The notes under the pieces were generated by a model that saw only the letters and a list, made by a program, of their open reading frames with translations, did not search any database and was not told the origin of the DNA. 64,000 bases of DNA from Streptomyces albus subsp. chlorinus. GTDB lineage: Bacteria > Actinomycetota > Actinomycetes > Streptomycetales > Streptomycetaceae. The translations under genes and the position numbers were made by a program. The DNA is taken from contig NZ_VJOK01000001.1 of NCBI RefSeq assembly GCF_013302895.1, forward strand, positions 7,239,378 to 7,303,377, given 5' to 3'. Shown here piece after piece: positions 12,043 through 21,800 of this stretch (its first letter is position 1; the number at the start of each line of letters is the position of its first letter).

Positions 12043-13508
12043 GACGGCACCGCCTCGGTGGTTCGTGCGTACAGCTTCAGCAGGCTCTGACCGAGCATCG
12101 CCGCCCGGTAGTCGGCGCTGGCGCGGTGATCGCTCATCGGCGTGCCCTGGGCGCGCAGCACCTGGGCGGCGGCCTCGACGGTCTCCGGCGTCCACGGTTC
12201 GCCCTCCAGGGCGGCCTCGGCCGGCAGGGCGCGGATCGGGGTGGCGGCCACACCGCCAAGGCCGATGCGTGCCTTGCGGACGATGCCGTCCTCGATGTCG
12301 AGCGCGAAGGCGGCCGCCACGCTGGAGATGTCGTCGAAGCGCCGCTTGGCGATCTTGTGGAAGGCCGTGACCGGTGACAGCGGCAGCGGGACGCGTACCG
12401 CGCGGATCAGCTCGTCCGGACGGCGCACGCTCTGCCGGTAGCCGGTGAAGTACTCCGCCAGCGGGACCTCGCGCTCACCGTCGGCGTCGGCGAGCACCAC
12501 CGACGCCTCCAGCGCGAGCAGCACCGGCGGGCTGTCACCGATGGGGGAGCCGGTGCCCAGGTTGCCGCCGAGGGTCGCGCCGTTGCGGATGAGCCGGGAG
12601 GCGAACTGCGGGAACAGCTCCGCCAGTAGCGGGACGCTGCCATCGAGCCGGCGTTCGATCTCGGTGAGGGTGAGCGCCGCCCCGATCTCGATGCGGTCGG
12701 GCTCGACGCGCAGCTCCCGCAACTCGGGCAGCCGGTCGAGGGCGACCACGCAAGCGGCCCGGCGGGAGCGGATGTTCACCTCCACACCCCAGTCGGTGGA
12801 GCCGGCGACCACCACCGCGTCGGGCCGCTCGCGCAGCAGCCGCAGCGTCTCGGCCAGCGTGCTCTTGCGCACGAACGCGCTGTCGTCCCGGGTGTACTCG
12901 GTGGTGACCGGCGCGGGCGGTGACTGCTCACGCCGCCGCGCCAGCGGATCGTCGTCGGTGGGTTCCCCGACGGCGAACGCGGCGTCGCGGATCGGGCGGT
13001 AGCCGGTGCAGCGGCACAAGTTTCCGCTCAGCGCGTGCAGGTCGAAACCGTTCGGACCGTGCTCGGCGTCCGCGCTGTCGGACGGCTCCGTGTGCGCGCA
13101 GCGGTCGGGCCGGTAGTACTCGGCCGCCATGCTGCAGACGAAACCCGGCGTGCAGTAGCCGCATTGCGAGCCGCCGCGGACCGCCATCTCCTCCTGCACC
13201 GGGTGCAGGGCGGGCGGCACACCGGGCTCGTCGGCCCTGGCGAGGCCCTCGGAGGTGACGATCTCCTGACCGTCGAACGCCGCGACCGGGACCAGGCAGG
13301 CGTTGACCGCCACCCAGTCGGTGGGCTTGGTCACCCCGGGCCGGGCGACCAGGACCGAACAGGCACCGCATTCACCCTCGGCACAGCCCTCCTTCGTGCC
13401 GGTGAGGCCACGCTCGCGCAGGAAGTCCAGCACTGTGGTGTGCGGTGCGGCCGGTGAGATCGGGGTTTCTGTCCCATTGACCGTGACCCGCGCAGGTCGA
13501 TTCATCAT
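12039..13508 (-). CDS. xdhA: Xanthine dehydrogenase small subunit, 2Fe-2S and FAD domains fused
   Basis: A 489-residue electron-transfer subunit. Residues about 1-170 carry two 2Fe-2S clusters: the plant-type set CAEGECGAC and the second set QCGYCTPGF...GNLCRCTGYRP. A charged linker follows, then the FAD domain (about 205-489), with the FAD-binding loops VVAGSTDWGVEVN and TLGGNLGTGSPIGD and the CODH-type C-terminal domain. It passes electrons from the Mo site of XdhB to FAD and NAD+. The start is placed at the first of two adjacent ATGs (13508, MMNRPARVTVNG); upstream codons do not resemble the family. First gene of the operon; its promoter should lie in the 570-bp gap to the divergent ligase gene. 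Confidence 0.93.
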
Positions 13509-14078
13509 GTTCGCCAATTTCAGGCAGCTTTCTGTGTTCAGACGCGCCACGTGGGAGGAGCGGACGCAGGACGACACGTAGCGACGACGTGTCAGCAGAT
13601 GATGGCGGGAAACCCGGAATGCGCCGTGGAAGGGCACATCAGAACGGCGTGCTCAGCAGCCGTGCGCGATCCGACCCGGAACCCAGACCGTGCGGTGGGC
13701 GAGGCGACACAGATCAGAGCTGGTGTTCATCCGCTGGTCGCCTCCTTCCGGTGATGAGGGGTCGGGCGTCCACCGCAAAGTAGTGGCTGGGGTCACTACG
13801 GTCAAGAGGCCGACCCCGCACTTCCCAGTGTGCAACAGCGGGCCCCAGGACGCTCGCGCGCGAGGAGTCCTACGGGCGAGAAGTGAGGCGTGACAGCGCT
13901 CGGCACCAGATTGGCTACTGTGTGCAATCGAACGAAGCCGATTCCCGGCGCCGCTCACGCACGCCGCGCCGATCTGTCACCCAAGAGAGTGACATGTACG
14001 TTTTAGTGGGTTTGCCGCGTTTAGCTTGACCGCCGCTGCCGATGCTCTTTGTGGTGAGCCGGCTGGGGGGAGAGACAT
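13509..14078. other. Divergent intergenic region between xdhA and the AMP ligase gene
   Basis: This 570-bp stretch holds the 5' ends of two oppositely oriented transcription units, the xdh operon leftward and the PKS operon rightward. I see only short overlapping reading frames without ribosome sites, no tRNA and no clear repeat. A GGGGGGAGAG ribosome site lies just before the GTG at 14079. Promoter hexamers cannot be chosen with confidence by eye. Confidence 0.6.
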
Positions 14079-15791
14079 GTGGAGGCGGCGCAGGACTGTC
14101 GGGCGGGGCTGTACCGGGCCAGAGGCTGGTGGCGTCCCGAACGGCTCGATGACGTGGTGCTGTGCCACGCCCCCGGTGCGGGGGAGCGGCCGGCCGTACT
14201 GGGACGGCGACCGCTGACCCATGCCCAGCTCGCCTCCGCCGTGGACGCGGCCACGGTCCGGCTGGCGGAACTGGGGCTGAGGGCACCGCACCCGGTGCTG
14301 GTGCAACTGCCCAACAGCGTCGAGATGCTCGTGCTCAGCCTGGCGTTGATGCGTATGGGCTGTCCGCCGATCCTGGCGCACCCGGCGCTGAGGGAACACG
14401 AACTCGCACCCCTCGTCACCGATCTGGCTCCGGTCGCGGCGGCCGTGCCGGGCCGCACCAGGCTGGGTGATTCCCCCGCGATGGTGCGCGAGCTGCGGCG
14501 GCACCACCCGGGACTGACCACGACGTTGGTGCTGGACGGCGAGGGCGGTGACGCGGATCTCCACGACCTGCTGCGCCCGGGCCCGCCTCCTGCCGACCGA
14601 GTGCACCGCGCGGCGCCCGAGGACGTCGCCCTGTACTTCCTCTCCAGCGGTACGACCGGCCCGCCCAAGGCGATTCCGCGCAGCCACGAGTCCCTCGGGT
14701 TCGTCATGCGGCACGCCGCGGTCGCCGCCGGGCTGGGCACAGAGAGCGTCTATCTGGCGGCCCTGCCGACCACACACAGCTTCTCCTTCGCCCACCCCGG
14801 GATCCTGGGGGCGCTGGCCCAAGGCGGTGCGGTCGTCCTCGCGGAGTCGGGGGACGTCGAACTGGTGCTGGAGCTGGCCCGGGCGGAACGGCCCACGCAC
14901 TGCGCACTCGTCCCCGCCCTCGTCGAGCAGTTGCTGGCCCGAGCGCCCCACCAGTCGGCACCGCCGCCCCCTGGGCTCGTCCTCCAGGTCGGCGGCGCGC
15001 GTCTCGCCCCGGCGACGGCGCGGCGCGTCCACGCGGAGCTGGGCTGGCGGCTCCAGCAGGTGTACGGCATGAGCGAAGGGCTGCTGTGCTTCACGCGGCT
15101 GGACGATCCCGGGGAAGTCGTCGCCGGCACCCAGGGCCGGCCGATCGCGCCCGGCGACGAACTGCTGGTCGTCGGAGAGGACGGGCGTCCCGTGCACGGC
15201 CGGGAGCAGGGGGAGCTGTGGACGCGGGGCCCCAGCACGATCACCGCGTACGCGGGCAGGGCCGCGCGGGAGGCGGGCAGGTTCGGGCCGGAGGGGCACT
15301 ACCGCACGGGCGATCTGGTGCGCCTCACGCCTGACGGCAACCTGCTGGTGACGGGCCGCGCCAAGGACGTCATCAACCGGGCCGGGGAGAAGATCGCCGC
15401 CGACGACGTGGAGGCCGTCATCGGACGGCATCCGCGGGTGCGCGAGGTGTCCGTCGTCGGCTTCCCGCACCCTCTCTACGGGGAGGCGACCTGCGCGGTG
15501 ATCGTGGCCGAGCCCGGGACGGCACGGCAGGCGGCTTCCGAAGCGGCGGAGCCGGCGGCACAGCGACCGCCGGGGCAGCGGCCGGTTCCCCCGCCCCTGA
15601 CGCTCCGTCAATTGCGTGCCTTCCTGCACACCGAAGGGCTCGCCGCGTTCAAATCTCCCGACCGGCTCCTCGTGGTGGGGAAGCTGCCCCGCACCGGCAT
15701 CGGCAAGGTCGACAAAGCAGCCGTCCGGCGCCTGGTGCACGGGGAAGGGGAGCAGGCCGCTCCCAGCAGCCAGACGATCGCGCCCTCCTGA
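14079..15791 (+). CDS. Aryl/acyl-AMP ligase (DhbE/EntE-like), likely PKS starter activation
   Basis: A 570-residue ANL-superfamily adenylating enzyme. It shows the P-loop SSGTTGPPKAIPRS, the adenine motif YGMSEG, the YRTGDLVRL hinge region and KDVINRAGEKIAADDVE, with the catalytic Lys in GIGKVDK. Overall it looks most like stand-alone 2,3-dihydroxybenzoate/salicylate-AMP ligases, including the WW near the N-terminus. At the DhbE position AHNYPLSSPG, where Asn contacts the 2-hydroxyl, this protein reads THSFSFAHPG, so a different acid is likely. GTG start with a GGGGGGAGA site. It ends 78 bp before the PKS start. Inferred role: adenylate a carboxylic acid and load it onto the free ACP or the PKS. 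Confidence 0.85.
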   Translation: MEAAQDCRAGLYRARGWWRPERLDDVVLCHAPGAGERPAVLGRRPLTHAQLASAVDAATVRLAELGLRAPHPVLVQLPNSVEMLVLSLALMRMGCPPILAHPALREHELAPLVTDLAPVAAAVPGRTRLGDSPAMVRELRRHHPGLTTTLVLDGEGGDADLHDLLRPGPPPADRVHRAAPEDVALYFLSSGTTGPPKAIPRSHESLGFVMRHAAVAAGLGTESVYLAALPTTHSFSFAHPGILGALAQGGAVVLAESGDVELVLELARAERPTHCALVPALVEQLLARAPHQSAPPPPGLVLQVGGARLAPATARRVHAELGWRLQQVYGMSEGLLCFTRLDDPGEVVAGTQGRPIAPGDELLVVGEDGRPVHGREQGELWTRGPSTITAYAGRAAREAGRFGPEGHYRTGDLVRLTPDGNLLVTGRAKDVINRAGEKIAADDVEAVIGRHPRVREVSVVGFPHPLYGEATCAVIVAEPGTARQAASEAAEPAAQRPPGQRPVPPPLTLRQLRAFLHTEGLAAFKSPDRLLVVGKLPRTGIGKVDKAAVRRLVHGEGEQAAPSSQTIAPS

Positions 15792-15869
15792 GCGGTGCCC
15801 TCTCGCCGTTCCCCTCTCCTCCCCACCCCTTTTTCTCCTCCGGCTCCTACCGCTCTTGAAAGGATGTCC

Positions 15870-18800
15870 ATGGCCGACGCGCCACGTCCCGTACGTCACG
15901 AGCCTGTCGCCGTCATCGGAGTCGCCTGCCGCCTCCCAGGCGGGATCGACGGGATCGACGCGTTGTGGAGCGCCCTCAGCGAGGGCCGGGATCTGATCAG
16001 TGAGGTGCCCGACGACCGCTTCGACAAGGCGTGGTTCGGCTCGGCCGATCCACGGCGGCCGGGCAAGAGCTACACCTTCGCCGGAGGATTTCTCGACGAC
16101 ATCGAGAGCTGGGACGCCGCCTTCTTCGGCATCTCTCCGCGCGAGGCCGCGCGGATCGATCCCAAGCAGCGCATGGCACTGGAGATGGCCGCGGAGGTGT
16201 TCGACGACGCGGGAGTCGACCCGGCGGGGCTGGGCGGCTCCTCGACCGCCGTCTACATGGGCGTCTATTCGCACACCTACGGGGCGTTCCAGACGCGGGA
16301 CCCGGCGTCGATCGACGCCCCCACCGCCATGGGCAGCGCGGGCACAGCCGTCGCCAACCGGGTGTCCTACCACTTCGATCTCCGCGGTCCCAGCCTCACG
16401 GTCGACACCGCCTGCTCCTCCTCCCTGATCGCCGTGCACCAGGCATGCGAGGCGCTGGAGCGGGGCAGTTGCGGTCTGGCGCTGGCCGGAGGGGTCAATC
16501 TCGTCCTGGACCCGTACGAGTACATCATCGCTTCCAAGGCGCAGATGCTCTCCCCGACCGGGCGCAGCCGCGCTTTCTCGGCCGCCGCGGACGGCTTCGT
16601 ACGGGCCGAGGGCGGCGGGGTGGTGCTGCTGAAGCGGTTGCGGGACGCGGTGGCCGACGGGGACCGGGTGCACGCCGTGCTCCTCGGCAGCGGAACCAAC
16701 TGCGACGGACGCACACCGGGGCTGGCCCACCCCAACGTGGCGGCGCAGCGGGACCTCTTGCGGGACGTGTACGCGAGTACAGGTGTGGTGCCAGACGACC
16801 TCGCCTATCTGGAGGCGCACGGCACCGGCACCCTCGCCGGGGATCTGACAGAGTGCACCGCCATCGGGGAAGCCCTCGGCCGGCAGCGGTCCACGGCGTT
16901 GCCCATCGGTTCCGTCAAGACCAACATCGGGCACCTGGAGGCCGCGGCCGGGGTCGCGGGGCTGCTGAAGGCGATCTCCGTGCTCCGCTACGGCAGTGTT
17001 CCCCCCTCCCTCCACGCGGAGCCACTCAATCCCGAGATCGACTTCACGGGCCTGGGAATCGATCCGGTACGCACCCTGCGGCCCCTGGAGAGCGCGGGCC
17101 GGGGCCTGGTGGGGATCAACTCCTTCGGCGCGGGCGGCGCCAACGCCCACGCCGTGCTCGGACCGCCGCCTCGGTCGCCTCGCCGGCACCGGCCGGTCCG
17201 GCCGGCAGCGGCGACCCGGTCGGTCCGTACGGCCGGCCCGGACGCGACCTCGCCACCGGACCCGACGGCAACGGGGAGGGCGGTGCGCGCCGGGGGAGCG
17301 GCCAAGGCGACTTCCAAGCGGCTTCCCGTTGTCGTCTCGGGGCACACCGAGGCAGCCGTGCGCCAGGCCGCAGGCGCGTTCTCCGAACGGTTCCGCTCCG
17401 CCGATCCCGCCGAGTTCTACGACCTTGCGGCGACCGCCTGCACCCGCCGGGGGCACCACACCTACCGCGCCGCCGTGCTGGCCTCGGACACGGCGGAGGC
17501 GGCCGAACTGCTGGCCGGACTGGCCTCCGACACGCGGACCGCCACCGACGCGCGGGCCGCCGCCACCGCCACGGACACGCCCGCGCCCGGAACCCCCGAC
17601 GCCTCCGGCGCACTCCGCACCGCCGTGGAGACGGGGAAAACCGCGTTCGTCTTCTCCGGCAACGGCTCGCAGTGGGCCGGGATGGGAGCCGACCTTCTCG
17701 ACACCCTGCCGGCCTTCCGCGACGAGGCCGCCCGGGTGGACGCCGCGCTGCGTCCACTCGTCGGCTGGTCCGTGCTGGAGGAGCTGCGCGCACCGGCCGG
17801 ACGCGCGCGCTTCCACCGCACCGAGTTCGCCCAGCCGGCGCTCTTCGCCGTGCAGGCCGGGCTGGTGGCCGAGCTGGCCGAACGGGGCGTACGGCCGGCA
17901 GCCGTGACGGGCCACAGCGTGGGCGAGGTCGCCGCCGCCTACACCTGTGGAGCGCTGGACCTGGAATCGGCCGCGCGGGTCGTGGCCGAGCGCAGCCGTG
18001 CACAGGGCGGCACGGCGGGGCGGGGCAGGATGGCCGCGGTGGGTCTGTCGGTGGCACGTGCCGAGAAGGAACTGCACGCCTTCGGTGGCCGGCTGGAGAT
18101 CTCCGGCATCAACGACGAGGAGAACGTCACCGTGGCGGGGGCTGCCCAGGCGCTGCGGGAGCTGGGAGAACGGCTCTCACTCGAAGGTGTCTTCTTCCGC
18201 GCACTCGATCTCGACTACGCCTTTCACAGCCGGGTGATGGACCCCCTCGAAGAGCCGCTGCTGCGGGCGTTGGCGGGGCTCCGCCCGCGGGCCCCGCACA
18301 TCCCGATGATCTCCACCGTCACCGGCGCCCCACTCGGACCGGGGGAGGCGGACGCCCAGTACTGGTGGCGGAACGTACGGGAACCCGTGCTGCTGGCACA
18401 GGCGGTCGGGGCACTCGCCGCCGAGGGGCACGACATCTTCGTCGAGATCGCCCCCCATCCTGTACTGCGCGGCCACCTGAAGCGGGCGGGAGGCCGGAGG
18501 CGGCGACGGACCGCCGTCATCCCCACGCTGCTGAGGCCGCCCGCCGCCGAGGGGCCCGCGGGCAGCACCCGCGCCGGTGAAAGGCCACGCGACGAAGCGC
18601 CTGAGAAGGACGGAGCGCCTGAGAAGTGCGGCGACGAGCCGCGTCGCGGAAGCGGGCGGGGGCCCGCACAGCTGGACGCCGCCACCTGCGCGGTGCTCGC
18701 CTGCGGCGCACAGGTCGAGTGGGGCGCGTTCTTCCCCGTCCGGGCCGAGGTGACCGACCTCCCACGCATCGCCTGGCAGCGCGAACGGCACTGGAACGGT

Positions 18801-21800
18801 GCGGGGGAGTGGTGGGCTCCGCTGACCGGGAAGGGGCGGGGACGCTACGAGCACCCGCTCCTCGGCGTACGGGCACCGCTCCGCGCACCCGGCTGGCACG
18901 GTGAGGTGGAGCCGTCCCGGCTGCCGTGGCTGGCGGACCACCGGCTGGGCGGCACGGTCGTGATGCCCGCCGCGGCGTTCGCCGAGATGGCGATGGCGGC
19001 CGGACGCCACGCCCTCCGGACAACCGCCTCCGCCGTGGACCCGGCCTCCGTCGCGGCCGGTGCCGAGGTGTACGACCTCGACATCCGGCGCCTGCTGTCC
19101 CTTCCGTGGGACGACCCGGAGATGGACGTGCGCACACAGGTGTCCGTCGACGAGGGCGGACGTGTCGAGATCGCGGCCCGGGCGGGTGACGCGGGCGAGG
19201 GCGAGTGGCGGACCCACGCCCGGGGTTTCGTGCGGCCGCTGGGCGGCGAGCCCCCGGCTCCGCCCGATGTCCGCGAGGTGACCCGCGCCCCGGACGCACG
19301 CCGCTGGAGCGGTGAGGAGCACTACGCGAGGATGGCGGCGGCGGGAATCGACTACGGCCCCGCCTTCCGTACCCTGCGCACGCTGCACGCAAAGGGCTCG
19401 CGTGCGGTCGCGGCCTACTCGCTGGAGCGGCCCGGACCGGGGTTCGAGGTCCACCCGGCGCTGCTGGACGCGGCGCTGCAGGCCGGTGCGGTACTGCTGG
19501 CGGACGCGGGCGGCGACCCCTTCCTCCCGGACTTCCTCGGCTCCGTCCGCCGATGGCGACCGCCCACCGACACCGGTCACATCCACGTCCGGCTCCGTGC
19601 GGCCACCGCCGACGAGGCCGTCTTCGACATGGTCCTGACCGACCCCGCCGGGGTGGTCACGCTGGAGATCGAGGAGTACCGGGCGAAGCGGTTCCGCGGC
19701 ACGGCGCAGGGGGCACGCCACTACCGCACCGAGTTGCGCGCGGCGTCGCGGCCCGGCCCGGCCCCGCGGCCCGACGCACCCCCGCCCCGCGCACTCCCCT
19801 CCCCCCAGGAGCTGGCCGAGGCGGCGGCACAGGCGGTGGAGAAGAGCGACGAGGAGACGGCGGCTGCCCTGTACCGGGCCCTGGTCGCTGTGACCGGACA
19901 CCACGGCGCCAAGGTGCTGCGCGAACTGGCAGCCGGCGACGGCCCGTTCGGACTGGACGAACTGTCCGCCGCGGGGGTGCTGCCGCGGTACCGGAAGCTG
20001 GTCTCGCTGCTCGCCACCACCGCCGAACAGCAGGGCCTCCTGGAGAACCTCTCCCCGTCCGGACAGCAGCCGCGGTGGCGGGTGTGCGCACCGGTCAGGA
20101 CCGGGACGGCACAACAGCTGGAAGCGATCGACCGGGCGTTTCCGGGTCACACGCCGATTCGCCTGCTGTACGAGAGGTGCAGCCGTCATCTGCGCGCGGT
20201 GCTGACGGGGGAAGCGGACGCGGTGCAGGTCGTCTTCCCCGACGGGGAGACGCACCAGGCGCAGTACTGCTACGAGTCGGCGCCCGGGGTGCGCAACGGC
20301 ATCCAGCGGGCCACGGCGGCGGTCGCGGCACTGGCCGAACGCTGGCCCTCCGACCGTCCGTTGCGGATCCTGGAGGTCGGCGGCGGAACCGGTTCGCTCA
20401 CCGCGGCGCTGCTGCCGCTGCTGCCCGCACACCGGACCGAGTACGTCTTCACCGATGTCTCCGCCCACCTGCTCCAGCAGGCCCGCACCCGGTTCGCGCC
20501 CTATGACTTCGTGCGGTACCAGCCCTTCGACCTGGAACGGGACCCTGCCGAGCAGAACTTGGACGGGGAGTGGTTCGATCTGGTGGTGGCGGTCAACGTG
20601 CTGCACGTCGCCTCCGATCTGACGGACGCCGTACGACGGGTGACCTCCACCCTCGCCCCCGCCGGGCGACTGCTGGTGATCGAGAACCACGACCCACGGC
20701 CGCTGGCGCTCGTGTTCGGCCTGCTCGAGGGGTTCTGGAACTACCGCGACACCGGACTGCGCGCCTCGTCGCCCCTGCTGGGCGCGGAAGGCTGGCGGGA
20801 CGTGCTGCACACGTGCGGCTTCGAGTCGGTCGTCCGCCTCGGGGCGGCGGAGGGAACCGGGGAAGCCGGATCCTCCGCGGGCGAGGAGCAATCGGCGCTG
20901 CTCGCCCAGCTGCCGGACAGCGTCCGGCAGCCGTCGCCCGCGCTCCTCGTACCGGGGCGGCGGGTGCGGGGGCGTTGGGCGGTGGTCGGCGAGGAGGGGA
21001 GCGGACCACTGGCCGACGTGCTCTGCGGTTGCCTGGCGCAGTCGGGCGGCGACGTCACCGTCGTGCGCACCCGCCGAACGGCCGCGGAATGGGACACGCT
21101 GGTCGGTGAGGTCCGGCCGGACGAGGTGGTGCTGGTGACCGGTTCACCGGCCGCCCAGGCGGAGGGCGACACCTCGCACTCCGGCACGTCCGGGCCGGGC
21201 ACCGCCCACGGCGAGATGGCGGCGGCGCTCGCTCGCATCGCCGCGCTCCGGGCACTCCTCAAGGCGGTGGACGGCACAGCGGACCCCACCGGCGGCATGC
21301 GGAGGGGCGGCAGGGCGCCCGTCCCGCGCCTCTGGATCGTGAACACCTCCGCCGGCGCCCTCCCCGTCCCCGGTGCCGCCCCGTCGCCCGTCGAGGCCGT
21401 GACATGGGGGCTGGCCCACGCACTCGACGCCGAGCGCCCCGATCTGGGCGTGCGGCACATCGCGCTGCGCCCCACCGGCGACCCGGACACCGACGCACGC
21501 CTCCTCGTCGAGGAACTGCTCTCTCCCGGTGACGAGGACGAGATCGTACTGACCCGGCAGGGCCGCTTCGTCTCCCGGCTGCTGCCCGCACCGCGCGCGC
21601 TGACCGCGTCCGGGGAGGGCACCCGCGAACTGCTCGTCCACGACCCCGGGCCCGGGTACGGCCTGGCATGGGAGGAGGCGGCACCGCAGGAGCCGGGCGG
21701 CCTGGGGGAGGGTGAGGTCCTCGTCGAGGTCCGGGCCGCCTCGGTTGCCCCCAGGGACGTCGCACGGGCGAGGGGCGAGGTGGCGGCGGCCGCCGACGGA

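Noticed and set aside
14079..15791. The ligase as the missing acyl loader of the saframycin-like NRPS
   Set aside because: It lies 32 kb away and is tightly linked to the PKS, hydrolase and ACP, which explain it better.
13977..18077. Very long minus-strand open frame opposite the ligase and PKS genes
   Set aside because: It is antisense to clearly functional genes, has no family motif, and arises from high third-position GC. The same applies to 21144-24413, 28737-30818, 47627-51331, 51322-55251 and 56449-59208.
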